A DNA stretch of 64,000 bases from Aplectana chamaeleonis (lineage: Eukaryota > Nematoda > Chromadorea > Rhabditida > Cosmocercidae). The notes below the pieces were generated by a model that did no database searches, had not been told where the DNA came from, and worked only from the letters and a program-made list of their open reading frames with translations. Of this stretch, positions 32,428-44,326 are shown piece after piece; position 1 is the first letter of the stretch, and each line of letters begins with the position of its first letter. Location: assembly GCA_029168955.1 (NCBI GenBank), contig JAPDOI010001826.1, forward strand, positions 62,001 through 126,000, read 5' to 3'. Both the position numbers and the translations under genes were made by a program.

Positions 32428-35426
32428 ATGGAGTCTTTGGCCACAAGCCACAATTTCGCCACCCTGAACTGTCGATCGCTGTCGAGTGATATCCAAAAAA
32501 CTGCGCTATCCAGACTTCTGAGCTATTTCCATGCACCGTTTGCTGCTTTGCAGGAAACCCGCCTCAAGGATAGACCCGTCATCAGCGTCGGAGAGTACAC
32601 CATCTACTGCGGTAACGCTGACGATAGGAGAGTGGGAGGCTGTGCAATAGCTGTAAGGAAGGATTTCAATGGTATGGTCAAGGAGTTCGGCTCAACGTCG
32701 TGTCGGAATGCATTCGTACGACTGCGGGATCACAGAGGATTCAATCTGTGGATAGTGAGTGCTCATGCGCCCACTGAAACCGCCGAAGACAATTCGAAGG
32801 ATGCGTTTTATGAGGAACTCAATACGTTGCTGGCCAGGATACCTTGTCAACATGCTGTTGTCGTGGGGATTGACGCAAATGCGAAGATGTCGGTAAATGG
32901 TTCTACCCAGTGGAGCAAACATCGGACAATGGCTACCGCCTTGTCGACTTTTGTGAACGCAGTGGTCTGATTATTGCATCGACATTCAAGAGGAATCATC
33001 GCCGCCATCAGCTTACGTGGCAGGGACCAACCCGGCTATCTCCAGAAGAGCAGCGGAAGCGGAAGATGACAACTTTGAAACTACAGCTTGACTATGTCCT
33101 GACGAGGAATATTCCAGTATCGGACATTCGAAGATCTAGAGCTGTGTGGGATGTCGCATTCGATTCGGATCACCGTCCTGTTCTGTTGAACTTCACTGCG
33201 AGGTTTCATAAGAGGAAGCGAGGGGCTCAGCCTCTCCAGAGGATTGACATGACAAGTCTCAGAGATGAAGAGTGCAGAAGGAATTTCCGACAACGCGTTT
33301 CTATTCACATCGGAGTACGGACTAAGAAGAAACTTTGGGACGCGGATTCTTTTTGTCAAGTGCATCCAGGACGCTTCGAAAGAGGCACTCCCGGTTGTAC
33401 AGCCTAAGAAGAAGTTCGCCTACGTCTCAGAAGAAACAACATCTACCTACAACAGAGTATGTGCTCTCCGAACTGCAGGAAACTTCGTGGAGGAGAAGCG
33501 TCTGAGGAGGAAGTTGCGTCGGCAGCTTCAAAGTGACCGCGAACGAGAGTGGACGTGTAGAGCTAAGGAGTTCGAGAAGGCTTGGGAGGAGAAGAATCCG
33601 AAGAAAGCCTACACGTTGCTGCGACAGTATAGCGGGAAGATGAAGAGATGTTCTCCTGTCTTGAACACTACCAATGGAGTTGCAGTTGGTGATGCGACGC
33701 TGCCAATATGGAAGGATTACTTCAGTTCACGACTGAATCGTCCAGCGCCATCAGTACCTGAGCTCCCGCATGTTCAGAGAGCACATTACGATGTCAGTGA
33801 GGAACCGCCGACTGAGTCTGAAGTTTTGGATTGTGTCCGGAAAATGAAGAATGGAAAGGCAGGTGGAGATGACAACATCACTGCTGAAATGCTGAAAGCT
33901 CTTCCTCCGTCTGGGATTCGTGAAATGACCAACACCATCCGTGCCATATGGAGGAGCGAAAGGATACCCGATTCGTGGAGACATGCGATCATCGTACCTC
34001 TTCACAAGAAGCTATCCGTCACGGATCCTAAGAACTACAGAGGAATCTCTCTACTTCGTGTCATGTACAAGGTTTTAGAACGTATCACTCTCGAGCGACT
34101 TATCAAACATCGTGAAGGAACGACCAGATATGAGCAAGCCGGTTTTCGACCTGGAAGATCGACCATCGACCAAGTGTTCGTCGTGAGAAGAGTAATTGAA
34201 TCGTGGCAGCGGTTTTTGAAGCCATTACAGCTTGCTTTTTTGGACTTTGAAGCCGCGTTCGACTCTCCTCATCGTGATCGATTGCTCAATGCTCTGCGAG
34301 CAGATGGGGTCCCGGAAAAGTATGTTCGGTTAATCGAGGACATGAACAAAGGAACAACAGCAGCAGTTCGTACACCTGTCGGATTTACGTCAGCTTTCGA
34401 GGTGAAAACAGGAGTAAGGCAAGGAGCCGTTGCAGGACCTTTTCTTTTCAACTTCGCCGTTGATGACATCATGCGTAGAGTTGCAGAACAGTTTCCTGCG
34501 GATGTGATCCAGACACCATCAGGACGCTCCTTGTCGACCTGGAGTACGCCGACGACATTGTGTTATTCGCTGAAAACAACGCAAAACTGCAAAGGATTGT
34601 GAACCTCGTTTCGAAGTATGCCGCAGCCTATGGACTTCGTCTTCGTCCCGACAAATGCAAGCAGATGTGGGTCTCTCAGAGGCCTTCAACTGGAGTTTGT
34701 GTGGACGGACAACGTATCGAACTGGTGGACGATTTCTGTTATTTGGGCTGTTTGCTGAAGAACGATGGTAGTTATGCAGCGGATATTCGACAACGATGTG
34801 CGAAAGCTACGTCTGCATTCAATTCTCTAACCAAGTGTTTGTGGTCTACCACCATCGCGAAGGAAGTCAAGTTGCGCGTCTACCTATCCGCTATTCGCCC
34901 TATCATGATGTACGGATCGGAGACGTGGGCAGCACCGAAAACGCAGATGGAAAGGTTGGATTGCACGGAGAGGAAGCTTATTAGGCGTTTTCTTGGATAT
35001 TTCTGGCCGCGTGTATGCCATAACGAAGACCTTTACAAGGAAATCGACGCAGTACATCAACGCTTGACACGAGGGAGGTGCCAGCATCTCCTAACGCCAT
35101 CTCAAGCAGCAATGGAAAGTCGACTTCGACTGCTCGGGCATATACTAAGAAGAACGCCGGATCGTCTCGTACAACACGCTTTAAAAATGCTTCCAAATCC
35201 TGTCTGGAAACGGCCACCTGGGCGTAGGCGAAAGTTCTGGACGGATGTGGTTAAAGAGGATTTAAAGTCACTCGGCATCGAAAGACAGTTCAGGCGCGAT
35301 GTTTCGTTTCGCAGGAAATGGAATAGTGACAGCTGGATGGAATGTGTTCAAATTGTGGCTGAAGACCGTGAAAAATGGACACGGCTGACTACTAGGACGG
35401 CACACCTCGGTGAAGATGCGGAATGA
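32428..35426 (+). pseudogene. Endonuclease-reverse transcriptase polyprotein, RTE B copy 1 (three frameshifts)
   Basis: Translation starts at 32,428 (MESLATSHNFATLNCRSL). APE-type endonuclease motifs follow: the Asn of LNCRSL, QETR, NLWIVSAHAPT and GIDANAK, then FDSDHRPV in a later frame. The reverse transcriptase follows with NYRGISLLRVMYKVLERI, AGFRPGRSTIDQ, FLDFEAAFDS and GVRQGAVAGP, and the nucleotides for YADD at about 34,547. A C-terminal domain with YGSETWA ends at 35,426. Three breaks interrupt the frame: a 25-bp loss at 32,889 compared with copy 2, an extra T near 33,354, and a missing C near 34,535. RTE proteins make the nick and the cDNA at new target sites. This copy cannot make a continuous product. 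Confidence 0.9.
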
Positions 35427-35674
35427 CCGCGTTAGGCGAAAGCCAACCGATTAAGTCAAGTAAGTCAAGTAAACAAGTGCACAGCCAAATCAATGATGAA
35501 TTATTTCACTGAGTTTTTAGCGCTTCTTTCGAGTTTATTCCCATGCCAAATCAGTAGCATAAGACATTTCAAGTCTTTCAACGAGTTTCTCACAAATGTT
35601 ACATTTCCAAATTATACTAATCCGTAGCAAAGGAAATCAGCTAGATTATTATTTTAGCAAAGGTTTTCTTTTAA

Positions 35675-35850
35675 AGGCACATTACACCCTCAGATATGAC
35701 CTTTCAAATGTTCATGCTGTTGTGTAGTAGACCCCTCTTGCATAACACTTGCCCACCCCTTCTAGCACCACCACAGTTCACACCCTTTTTCATGGTTTCC
35801 GAACCCAATAACGACTAGATGAGCGGACGAATCGCAACCGCGTTTTTGAT
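35675..35850. mobile_element. Truncated TTAA MITE, AGGCACATTACACCCTCAG variant
   Basis: The left terminus follows TTAA at 35,671-35,674. The next 170 bp match the left part of 8,785-9,268 and 30,537-31,020 up to the 'ACGACTAGATGAGCGGACGA' region. The right half is replaced by the 42-bp minisatellite. Confidence 0.7.
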
Positions 35851-38440
35851 TTTCACTCCCTCGCCGGTCCTCCCAATTGGGTCCCGCCCTCTTTTTACCG
35901 GCGCTTGGCGCTTTTTCACTCGAGTCCCACACATTTTCCCCGGCACTTGGCGCACCCCAAGTTGGGTCCCAAACACGTTGTCCGGCGCTTGGCGCGTTCC
36001 CAGTTGGGACCCGCACACTTTTCCCGGCGCAAGGAGCACTTTCAGTTGGGTCCCTCACGCTTTGCTCGGCACTTCGCGCACCCGAAGTTGGGTCCCACAC
36101 ACGTTTTCCGGCGCTTGGCGTGCTCCCAGTTAGTTTCCGCCCATTTCTCCCGGCGCTGGGCGCGCTCCCAGTTGGGTCCCGCACACTTTCTCCGGCGCTC
36201 GGCGCTTTTTAATTGGGGCCCCACTCACGTTCTCCTTTGCTTGGCTTACTTTTAGTTGGGTCGCGAACACGTTTCCCGGCGCTTGGCGCACTTTTGGTTG
36301 GGTCCCGCACACTCTTCCCTGCGCTTTGCGCAGTTTCATTGGGGTCCCGCACACGTTCCCCGGCGCTTGGCGTGCTCCCAGTTAGATCCCGCCCACTTTC
36401 TCCGGAGCTCGGCGCTTTTTAATTGGGGTCCCGCACACGTTCCCCGTCGCTTGGCACACTTTTATTTGGGTCGCGAACACGTTCCCTAGTGCTTGGCGCA
36501 CTTTTGGTTGGGTCTCGCACTCTCTCCCCTGCGCTTTGCGCATTTTCATTCGGGTCCCGCCCACGTTCCCCAGCGCTCGGCGCATTTTCATTCGGGTCCC
36601 GCCCACGTTCCCCGGCGCTCGGCGCGATTTCAGTCGGATCTCGCACACTTTCTCCGGCGCTTGGCGCACTCCCAGTTGGTTCCCTCACGCTTCGCTCGGC
36701 GCTTGGCGCACCCGAAGTTGGGTCCCGCACACGTTCCCCGGCGCTTGGCGTGCTCCCAGTTAGATCCCGCCCACTTTCTCCGGCGCTCGGCGCTTTTTAA
36801 TTGGGGTCCCGCACACGTTCCCCGTCGTTTGGCTTACTTTTTGTTGAGTCCCGCGCACGTTCCCTGGCGCTTGGCGCACTCCCAGTTGGTTCCCTCACGC
36901 TTCGCTCGGCGCTTGGCGCACCCAAAGTTGGGTCCCGCCCACTTTCTTCGGCGCATGGAGCACTTCCAGTTGGGTCCCGCACGCTTTCCTCGGCGCTTGG
37001 CGTACCCGAAGTTGGGTCCCGCACACGTTCTCCGGCGCTTGACGTGCTCCCAGTTAGATCCCGCCCACTTTCTCCGGCGCTCGGCGCTTCTTAATTGGGG
37101 TCCCGCACACGTTCTCCGTCGTTTGGCTTAGTTTTTGTTGAGTCCTGCGCACGTTCCCTGGCGCTTGGCCCACTCCTAGTTGGGTATCGCACTCTCTCCC
37201 CTGCGCTTTGCGCATTTTCATTCGGGTCCCGCACACGTTCTCCGGCGCTCGGCGCAATTTCAGTCGGATCTCCCACACTTTCCCCGGCTCATGGAGCACT
37301 CCCAGTTGGGTCCCTAACGCTTTGCTCGGCGCTTGGCGCACCCGAAGTTGGGTCCCACACACGTTCCCCGGCGCATGGAGCACTTCCAGTTGGGTCCCGC
37401 ACGCATTCCTCGGCGCTTGGCGTACCCGAAGTTGGGTCCCGCACACGTTATCCGGCGCTTGGCTTATTTTTTGTTGAGTCCCGCGCACGTTCTCTGGCTC
37501 TTAGCGCACTCTTAGTTGGGTCTCGCACTCTCTCCCCTGCGCTTTGCGCATTTTCATTCGGGTCCCGCACACGTTCCCCGGCGCTTGGCGTGCTCCCAGT
37601 TAGATCCCGCCCATTTTCCCGGCGCTTGGCGCACTCCCAGTTGGTTCCCTCACGCTTTGCTCGGCGCTTGGCGCACCCGAAGTTAGATCCCGCACACGTT
37701 CCCCGGCGCTTGGCGCACTTTTGTTTGGGTTTCGCACTTTCTCCCCTGCGATTTGCGCACTTTCATTCGGGTCCCTCACACGTTCCCCGGCGCTCGGCGC
37801 GATTTCGGTCGGGTTCCGCACACGATCCCCGGCGCTTGGTGCACTCCTAGTTGGGTACCGTAAACGTTCCCCAGCGCTTGGCGCACTAACAGTTGGGTCA
37901 CGCACACGTTCCGTGGCGCTTGGCGCACTTTCAATCAAGACCTGCACACGTTCTGCTTGGTGCCATTCCAGTCAAGTCTCGCAGACGCTCCCGGGGCTTG
38001 GGGCACTTCCAGTCAGGTTCCGCACACGTTCTGTTGCGTTTGGCACACTTCCAGTTGGGCACCACATATGTTCCCCGACGCTTAGCGCACTCGTAGTTGG
38101 GTCCCGCACACGTTCCTTGACGCTTGGCGCAATTCCAGTCGGGTCCCACGCGCGTTCTGTGGCGCTTGGCACATTTTCGTTCGGGTTCCGCACACGTTAG
38201 CCGGCGCTTGGCGCACTCACAGTTGGGACCCGCACACTTTTACGGGCGCCTGATGCCTTTTCAGTCAAGTCCCCCCCCCTGCGCTTGGCGCACTCTTGGT
38301 TGGGTCTCGCACTCTCTCCCCTGCGCTCTGCGCATTTTCATTCGGGTCCCGCGCACGTTTCGTGGCGTTTGGCCAACTTCCAGCTGGGTACCGCGCACGT
38401 TCCTTTGCGCATGGCACACTTCCAGTTGGACCCCGAACAA
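35850..38440. repeat. 42-bp minisatellite, about 60 units
   Basis: The unit core is GGCGCTTGGCGCACTCCCAG followed by TTGGGTCCCGCACACGTTCC. Marker variants ('CGTGCTCCCAGTTAGATCCC') recur at 36,371, 36,749, 37,043 and 37,589, exact 42-bp multiples (9, 7 and 13 units), so no indel disturbs the register over 1.2 kb. Because 42 is divisible by three, frames of up to 250 codons stay open on both strands as 14-residue repeats such as GSRTRSPALGALPV. Stops enter through variant units (TTTTAATTGGG). It is best read as non-coding satellite. Confidence 0.95.
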
Positions 38441-40048
38441 TAAACGGTGTGCATACGGTTCCAGATGGACGTAAAGCAGACTTACTCTAACGCTTGCAAT
38501 CAATTCACTCTTATCACAATACCACTCCATTTCTCTCAATTGGACAACCATGTTTCTTATCATTCAAAAGTTTCACCGGACTCACCCACACACAGACACA
38601 CATTTTAAAATTCACTAATTTTTCAATATCTCGAGAACCACAGAGCAGATTTTTCTGAAACTTGGGCAGTGTTAAGAACCTTTACTGCTCTACATTTTGT
38701 GAAAATGCCAAGTTTGGAACTATCTTCCAAGCCGAGATTCTGTAACTAGTGGTGTGCGCAGAAGCAATCCTTTTCCAAGTCAGGTGCGCGCTTGGCGGGC
38801 ACCACAATTCGGGAAGAAGAAATTATTTCGAAGTGCAAGTGCATTGGAGACAGCGCTAGTTGTAGTTGTATGCTAGAAACGAAACGAAGCACAAATTGTT
38901 AAGAAAATTTCGAGCTCAAACCAGCTGAATAGCATATGTAGCTAATCTTGCGAAATCTAGGTTGTCATGTAATGATGATCCTTTTCTCCGTCCGATTTGC
39001 CCGTATCTGTTTTTTTTGCGGCAGTTTACTATCTTGCAGCCTTTTATATAGAGCAAGCTTGAATTTTACCCGGATTATTGGAGATCAGAATCTGGAACAA
39101 CTAAATATTGAAGCAGAAGGAAGAAGCTGTAAATGGTTGAACCTACTTTCACTTTTGAGGTGGCGGGAGTAAGGGAGTGGATGAACCGACAGTGAGCTAA
39201 ACAAGCGCAACGGCGATCACGTACATTTGGTATTCAACTAGGAGCCGCCTTTAATTTCGGGGGACTTTTTCAACTCCAACATATGTGAGATCGCGTATGC
39301 GGTTTTCGACCCCGCAATCCATCACCGACCAGACGGATCTGCTTCAAACGTAGGTTTCGAGCTCGGCGTATGTGTACGAAATGCCCTTTTCGACTCCCTT
39401 TTTCTTGTTGTTACAATAGCAAATTGCATGTACACCACGGCTGATCACGCAAGAGGCTATTTTTAGCAAGTTTTCTTCAGCAGGAAGAAAGCTAATGTGA
39501 TGCTGGATTGACGGGAAAACATTACAGCCTGTCTATTTTCACATCGTAAGAAGAACGGGGATATCGGTGAAGAAAATTATTGTTTCGCATCAAGGAAGGA
39601 AAACGGTCGTGCTAAAGATTCCACCACTAATAGTAAAAATGGAACTGACCACAAAAATTAGAATGCTGGTCCCAGTCTCGGTTCCATTTCTTTGTTATCC
39701 TGATGCTTTTCTATTTTTCTTGTGTAGATTAGTACTTACACAGACAGATTTCATAGATCCATTAATCACACGCCGAGATGCACCTGTAAGTCGAACTCTA
39801 GAAGCGCTTATGCGTACAGACAAACGGAGGGCATCTAGAAATGTTAAAATTCAGTTTTTCGTCAGAAATTTATCCTAGAAAGTGACCTTCCCTGAAGAGA
39901 TGGTTCACAAACTTTTGCTCCCCAAAAAATAATGAATATAAATGGGCGTGACAAGAATCTGAGCCTCTTGTTGAAGACTTGTCTTTGAGTATTTTATATC
40001 TCCGAAAGTCTCTTTTCACGGATCTTTTTTTCCTGAAGGGCGGCTAAA
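38441..40048. other. Unassigned stretch
   Basis: The segment 38,600-38,735 ('tctcgagaaccacagagcagatttttctgaaacttgg') has the look of an old repeat. Apart from the exon candidate at 39,728-39,785, no gene is recognised. Confidence 0.35.
39728..39785 (+). CDS. Candidate 58-bp host exon
   Basis: A strong acceptor (TTTCTATTTTTCTTGTGTAG) precedes 58 bp and a consensus GTAAGT donor follows at 39,786. Two frames are open, one reading LVLTQTDFIDPLITRRDAP. No flanking exon could be assigned, so this may be a chance pairing of splice-like words. Confidence 0.2.
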
Positions 40049-40052
40049 TTAA

Positions 40053-40495
40053 AGGCAGGGTTCTCGATAAAATCGGTTGTTGTGCTATCACCATAGAATG
40101 GTAGATCTGGCCATCACAAAAGTGAAAATAAGTAAAAAATTGGAGAAAAAACGCTCAGGAGAAAGTTATAGCTTGGTGTCCTCCCGCCCCCAATTATTGA
40201 ATTTTGGGTAAAAGCCGGTTTTGTCAACTTTTATTTTGCTTCTAAAGTAAATTCTGAACATTTTTGAAGACTACTGATTGCTTTAACAGCAAAATAAATG
40301 TCAGATAAGCAAGCATTAAGGAAAATCGCGTTAATTAGGGGGCCGGCCGACACCGGTAATTAGCCGTTATACTTTGTTTTTAGGCGTTTTTCCCGCGATT
40401 TTTCGGATTTTTTCACTTACTTTTACTTTTGTGATGGCCAAATCTACATTCTTATGAAGACAGCTCAAAAGTCGTTTTTATCGCGAACCCTGCCT
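40053..40495. mobile_element. TTAA MITE, AGGCAGGGTTCTCGATAAAA subfamily, copy 2
   Basis: This 443-bp element has TTAA at 40,049-40,052 and 40,496-40,499 and is more than 90% similar to 27,132-27,573. Confidence 0.92.
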
Positions 40496-40499
40496 TTAA

Positions 40500-41731
40500 C
40501 GATTAAGAGTGCTTTCATGAGCGCTTCGAAAGCGAAATTTCGGGGTCTTGTAATGCCTCATAAAGACTTTAGATCTGATAATTCTCAATTTGGTCATTAA
40601 ACACAAATCATTGAAGGGGACTTGAAAATAATGAACTGATTAGAAATGTGTTATTGTCAAGTATTACAATTTTTCAGTTGTCTTCCGTTTCAGATGCTGA
40701 AAATGTTTAAAAAATCTACGCACAGCCGTGGGTACCTGCATGGCTTGTTCAAAACCCAGCGAGGCAAGGGCCACTCAGGGGCTACGAGGACCGAACCACA
40801 GGACATCCTCATTTGTCCATTTTTGACCTTTTTTTCATTTTTCGTCCATACTGTTCGACAGAAATTTCGCCTAGGGAATCAAAAGTCTCTTGCTGTACAC
40901 TGCGAACATGCTCCATAGAGTTCTCGTAAGTTTTAAAGGATGAGTAAGGGCCAACGGCTTGAGTTTTTCGTAACGTGTAAAAATCGGAGGAGCGGTAAGG
41001 TGAAAGTCGCCCAGCCTGGTGGAAAATTATTCAATATTCAGAATCAACCCGAAGCCTTTCTTCGACGTTTTTCTCTTTTTTTATCTCAAGAAGTCATTCA
41101 AGTACATATACACTATGCTTAGCAATAGAGATCGCCTTCGCTCAAACACTGTTTGCCATTGTGACGTTCTAGCACCTCCTTTCTCAATGGCTGGGTCGCG
41201 GCGAAACCTTTCGGCTGGAGAAAAGCTTGCAAATTGTGTGAGGTCATTGACAACGAGTGGTACTCAAGAGTTGCGGCCGTTTCGGCGAAAGGTGACTTCT
41301 TTGCAGTACAACGGACGGGATCGCAACCGCCACTTCAGCATTGACGAAACAGCCAGTTAGCAGCTGAGATAAGTGCGATAGACTACATTTCTTCTCTCTT
41401 AGCTCACTTCTTTTTCACCGCATAGTAGCACCATCTGTAGGACTGCATGTAAACTCTGTATTCAGCCATATGCGGCATGTTGCCGCCAAGTTCAACCTTC
41501 ATACATATATTTGTGAATGGTAAATCAATAAATAAGCAAGACTTTGGTTGCGTCAAAAATATCTTTCTCGTGAAAATATGTACAAGATTTTCAGAGGACT
41601 TCCCCGTCATTTCCTCTGAAATTTTCAAATTTTTTCCGTTTTCTTAGGAGCAGTATTCGCAATCGAAATGATGGTGGACTTTTTAGGGGAAGTTTGTGTG
41701 ATCAGACTCCATATTGCGACCTTCTGTTATG
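40500..41731. other. Unassigned stretch
   Basis: There are several short open frames up to about 110 codons. None has recognisable motifs and codon bias is not evident. Confidence 0.35.
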
Positions 41732-41735
41732 TTAA

Positions 41736-42075
41736 AAGCATCGTTCGCGCTGAAAATCAGTTACCATTTCAGGCTCAATCTCATGAATGAGCCCGGTGCA
41801 CCACACAGGTGAGCTTCGGCACGTCAAAAACTTGGGGTTATGGGGTTGGAAGGGATTGAAGATAATGATCCGCCACCAGTTCTCACCAGTCATCCCGCAC
41901 TTTTTCATAGAATGTTGATGCGACCGTCAAACAACATGAGAAACAGTTACGGCACAAACTCCACATGCAGAAAAACGTCAAAATAGACAGTGACGAGGTC
42001 TCAAAAAGCAGGAAAGCTTCAAAAAAAATTTCAGCGCGAAATTCAAATTCATATTTATAGCTTACCGCAGTGTTA
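41736..42075. mobile_element. TTAA MITE, AAGCATCGTTCGCGCTG subfamily, truncated
   Basis: It starts after TTAA (41,732-41,735) and matches 63,316-63,640 along about 320 bp, including 'GATCCGCCACCA-TTCTCAC' and 'CACATGCAGAA'. Similarity ends before the right terminus. Confidence 0.75.
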
Positions 42076-43759
42076 AAAGGACATGGTGCGGTTGCGGTCA
42101 CACACTAAAACTACGGTGGAAGACGCCTAATTTCATTATCGATCGACAGCACAGTTGATTTTTGGGTTTTTCAAAAAACGACAAATGAACCTCAGAATCG
42201 TGATCAGCACCCCAAATAACCCCCTTGGGCGAATTCTAAGTCAAATCTGGAGCATTTTTCCGAAACGCTTCGAGAGCCCTCTAATTGGTATAAATAAACG
42301 CCCAACCGAAAATCCGTACAAGTCCAAAACGCCATCAGTCTGCGCAGTTTGGGAAATGTTCATTCACCCTAACTTTGCCTAGGGGAATAGTTTTGGGCGC
42401 TGAACACGATTATAAGGTCCGTTCCCGAATTTTCGTGAAAATAATGCCTTTTTCGAAGGGTACAATAGGTACGAAAATCAGAGAAAAAACGCCTATAACT
42501 TCTTTTAGAGTGGGTCTAGACAGCTGCGATGGGCATTTTCAGATTTTTGGTCTAAAAATGATTTTAGAAAAGTACATTTCATTGGGAATGGTTACTATTA
42601 ATTATAGTTGTTCCCTTGTAAGTGTTAATTAGCCACTTTAAAAAGCCAGTTTTTGCCTATGAATGATATGAGCGCCCGAACTAGATTAACTGTAGTATCA
42701 ATTAGAAATTCAGTGCTTGCCACCAGCGCTCATTTCAAACCTTGTTCAACACCCGCTACTCGGTGGCAAGCACAATTCTCTTGGCAGCGGCTCGCCAGCT
42801 AACGGTGAGCTGCTCGCACGCTACAGCTCTCCTTGATATCGTCATCAGTAAATACGTTTGAACGGCTAGAGAGTATAAAAGGTTTCTCATTCCTTCGAAT
42901 GCTCAGTCGGCTTTTGGGAGCCAGTTCAAAAAGATGGTCTCGAGTCGCTCTCTAAGGTCATTGTTATAACAATAGCTTATGATTGCGACCGGTCAGCCGT
43001 TGCGTACCGTGTAGGGGCCAGGCCTGCACAATATAAATGTGCTGTCGTAGAAACACTTTGCAGCCCCTGTCGCTGTCGCTGTCTCGGAGCGGTGTTAGAT
43101 CAATGGCATACCTTGTCGCTGTCATGAGCGACAGGCATGCCATTTGACACAAATCGCGGCAAAACCTGCTTTGGAGCAACGGCATTGGCAGTCATAAGAA
43201 CAGTTGCACCGCGTTCGTCGCAGCAACGTGCGGCGGAGGGCTGACATACTGCAAAAAAGCTGAAGCATGTTGCTGTGCAGCGACGAGCGACAAGTTGGAG
43301 GGTCCTTGACCACTGCGACCGACCGCCGCCACAGCAACTGATTACCGCAAGGTCTTTATATTTTCGGCATAAGGGCAATGATACACTTCTGCTATAGCTC
43401 CTTGGAGGTGGGGGGTAGCGGTGGGAGGAGGAGGAAAGGGGTGGGGGTCGGCGCAGGGGGATCAGAGGCTGGGTGTCAAACCTTACAAGGTGTGAAGGAC
43501 GTGTTGGTTCACTCTCGCTACTGGTTGTGGTGTCAATGCGCAAAATTGAACGAATTGCCCCGTCCTTTGCAGCTCAAGACATCAGGCTATTCGATTCAAG
43601 CGATGTGGTCCCGAGTGGAATGCGAACTGAAAATACAGGACAACTCCTCCATTTTTGTGCATTGAGCACACAGCCCCTCGCTAGTAGCTACTGATAAAAA
43701 CAGGATAACAATGCGCTATACTTGTTGGTTCATGCTACAGCATCTTTAATCATCACTTA
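42076..43759. other. Mostly unassigned stretch with a promoter-like segment
   Basis: 42,185-42,300 ('ctcagaatcgtgatcagc-cccaa-taacccc') resembles 54,070-54,110, so it is an old repeat. A 43-bp hairpin (AATGGCATACCTTGTCGCT and its complement) lies at 43,102-43,144. A GGAGG-rich tract is at 43,405-43,470. No gene is recognised. Confidence 0.35.
42713..42882 (+). promoter_or_regulatory. Promoter-like segment with TATAAAAGG
   Basis: TATAAAAGG lies at 42,874-42,882. Upstream, the perfect 12-bp inverted pair GTGCTTGCCACC/GGTGGCAAGCAC spans 42,713-42,782. An ATG follows at 42,934 but its frame closes after about a dozen codons unless spliced at CTAAG/GT. A weak candidate for a host promoter. Confidence 0.2.
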
Positions 43760-44326
43760 CTCACACGAGAGCAGCATTCAATGCGTGTCGAATATGCATT
43801 AAACTCGAAGACAACGTGGTTTCGAGCACATTCAGGGAACGTACTGCTAGGGAAGCACGTGCTCCTATTGCGTTTCAAATTGCAGCACGTGCCCCAACAA
43901 ATAAGCCGTCCAATGCGGTCATGATACACATTCAACTCGATGACAAAACGATTATCCAAAAAAGGAAAGTATACGATGCACTTCTGAGAAGGAGCTAAGA
44001 GGTCAGCAGCTCCGCCGGTTTAATTGCCCAAGTTTGCGGTACTCTACCCGCCCGACCGCTGAAGGCCTCGTCCAACCGCTGACGGCCGCAGATGGTGCTC
44101 GGCGAGCTGGCCGAGTCGCACGTTGGTGTGTGCTACTACGATAATGGTGGACTACCTTTCAGCACGTACTCCTGCGGTTGAATTTCATTGCACATGCTCC
44201 TGCTATGAAATTTTGCAGCACGTGCTGCTGTTTGGAGCCCGTGCCCCTGTGATAGAGCCTTTCGATGGATGTGGTCACTCGAGTTGAATGCATATTTGAC
44301 ACGTATCGAATGCGGCGGTTTTCTGA
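43760..44326. mobile_element. TIR element with CTCAGAAAA ends, compact copy
   Basis: Termini of about 45 bp are inverted: the left is degenerate (CATTCAATGCGTGTCGAATA) and the right runs TATCGAATGCGGCGGTTTTCTGAG. The interior is about 75-80% similar to 6,964-7,700. The SL1-like 22-mer is at 44,017-44,038. No coding capacity. Confidence 0.65.

Larger units (their letters stand above)
32215..35467 (+). mobile_element. RTE-clade non-LTR retrotransposon, family B copy 1
   Basis: A complete-span element starts at GGGGGTGTG and ends in a short 'TAAGTCAAG' repeat tail. It is flanked by AGTAAACAA at 32,206-32,214 and 35,468-35,476. The pre-insertion sequence is confirmed by the opposite arm of the host foldback. 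It is about 98-99% identical by eye to copy 2 (56,432-59,672) outside a few indels. It encodes APE endonuclease then reverse transcriptase, in fragments. Confidence 0.95.
31682..35652. repeat. Foldback element split by RTE family B copy 1
   Basis: The left arm 31,682-31,915 is the reverse complement of 32,162-32,214 joined to 35,468-35,650. The retrotransposon at 32,215-35,467 therefore landed inside the right arm. The loop is 31,916-32,160. Without the insertion the foldback is about 720 bp. Confidence 0.85.

Noticed and set aside
34560..35426. Separate 288-codon gene with YGSETW motif
   Set aside because: It is the C-terminal part of the RTE B polyprotein, set in another frame by a one-base change.
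36493..37850. Long open frames of 14-residue repeats (plus and minus strands) as a repeat protein gene
   Set aside because: The 42-bp period keeps several frames open on both strands at once, stops enter through variant units, and there is no start, signal peptide or splice context.
40646..41360. Short open frames at 40,646, 40,940 and 41,019 as genes
   Set aside because: They overlap in different frames, have low complexity and no recognisable motif or splice support.
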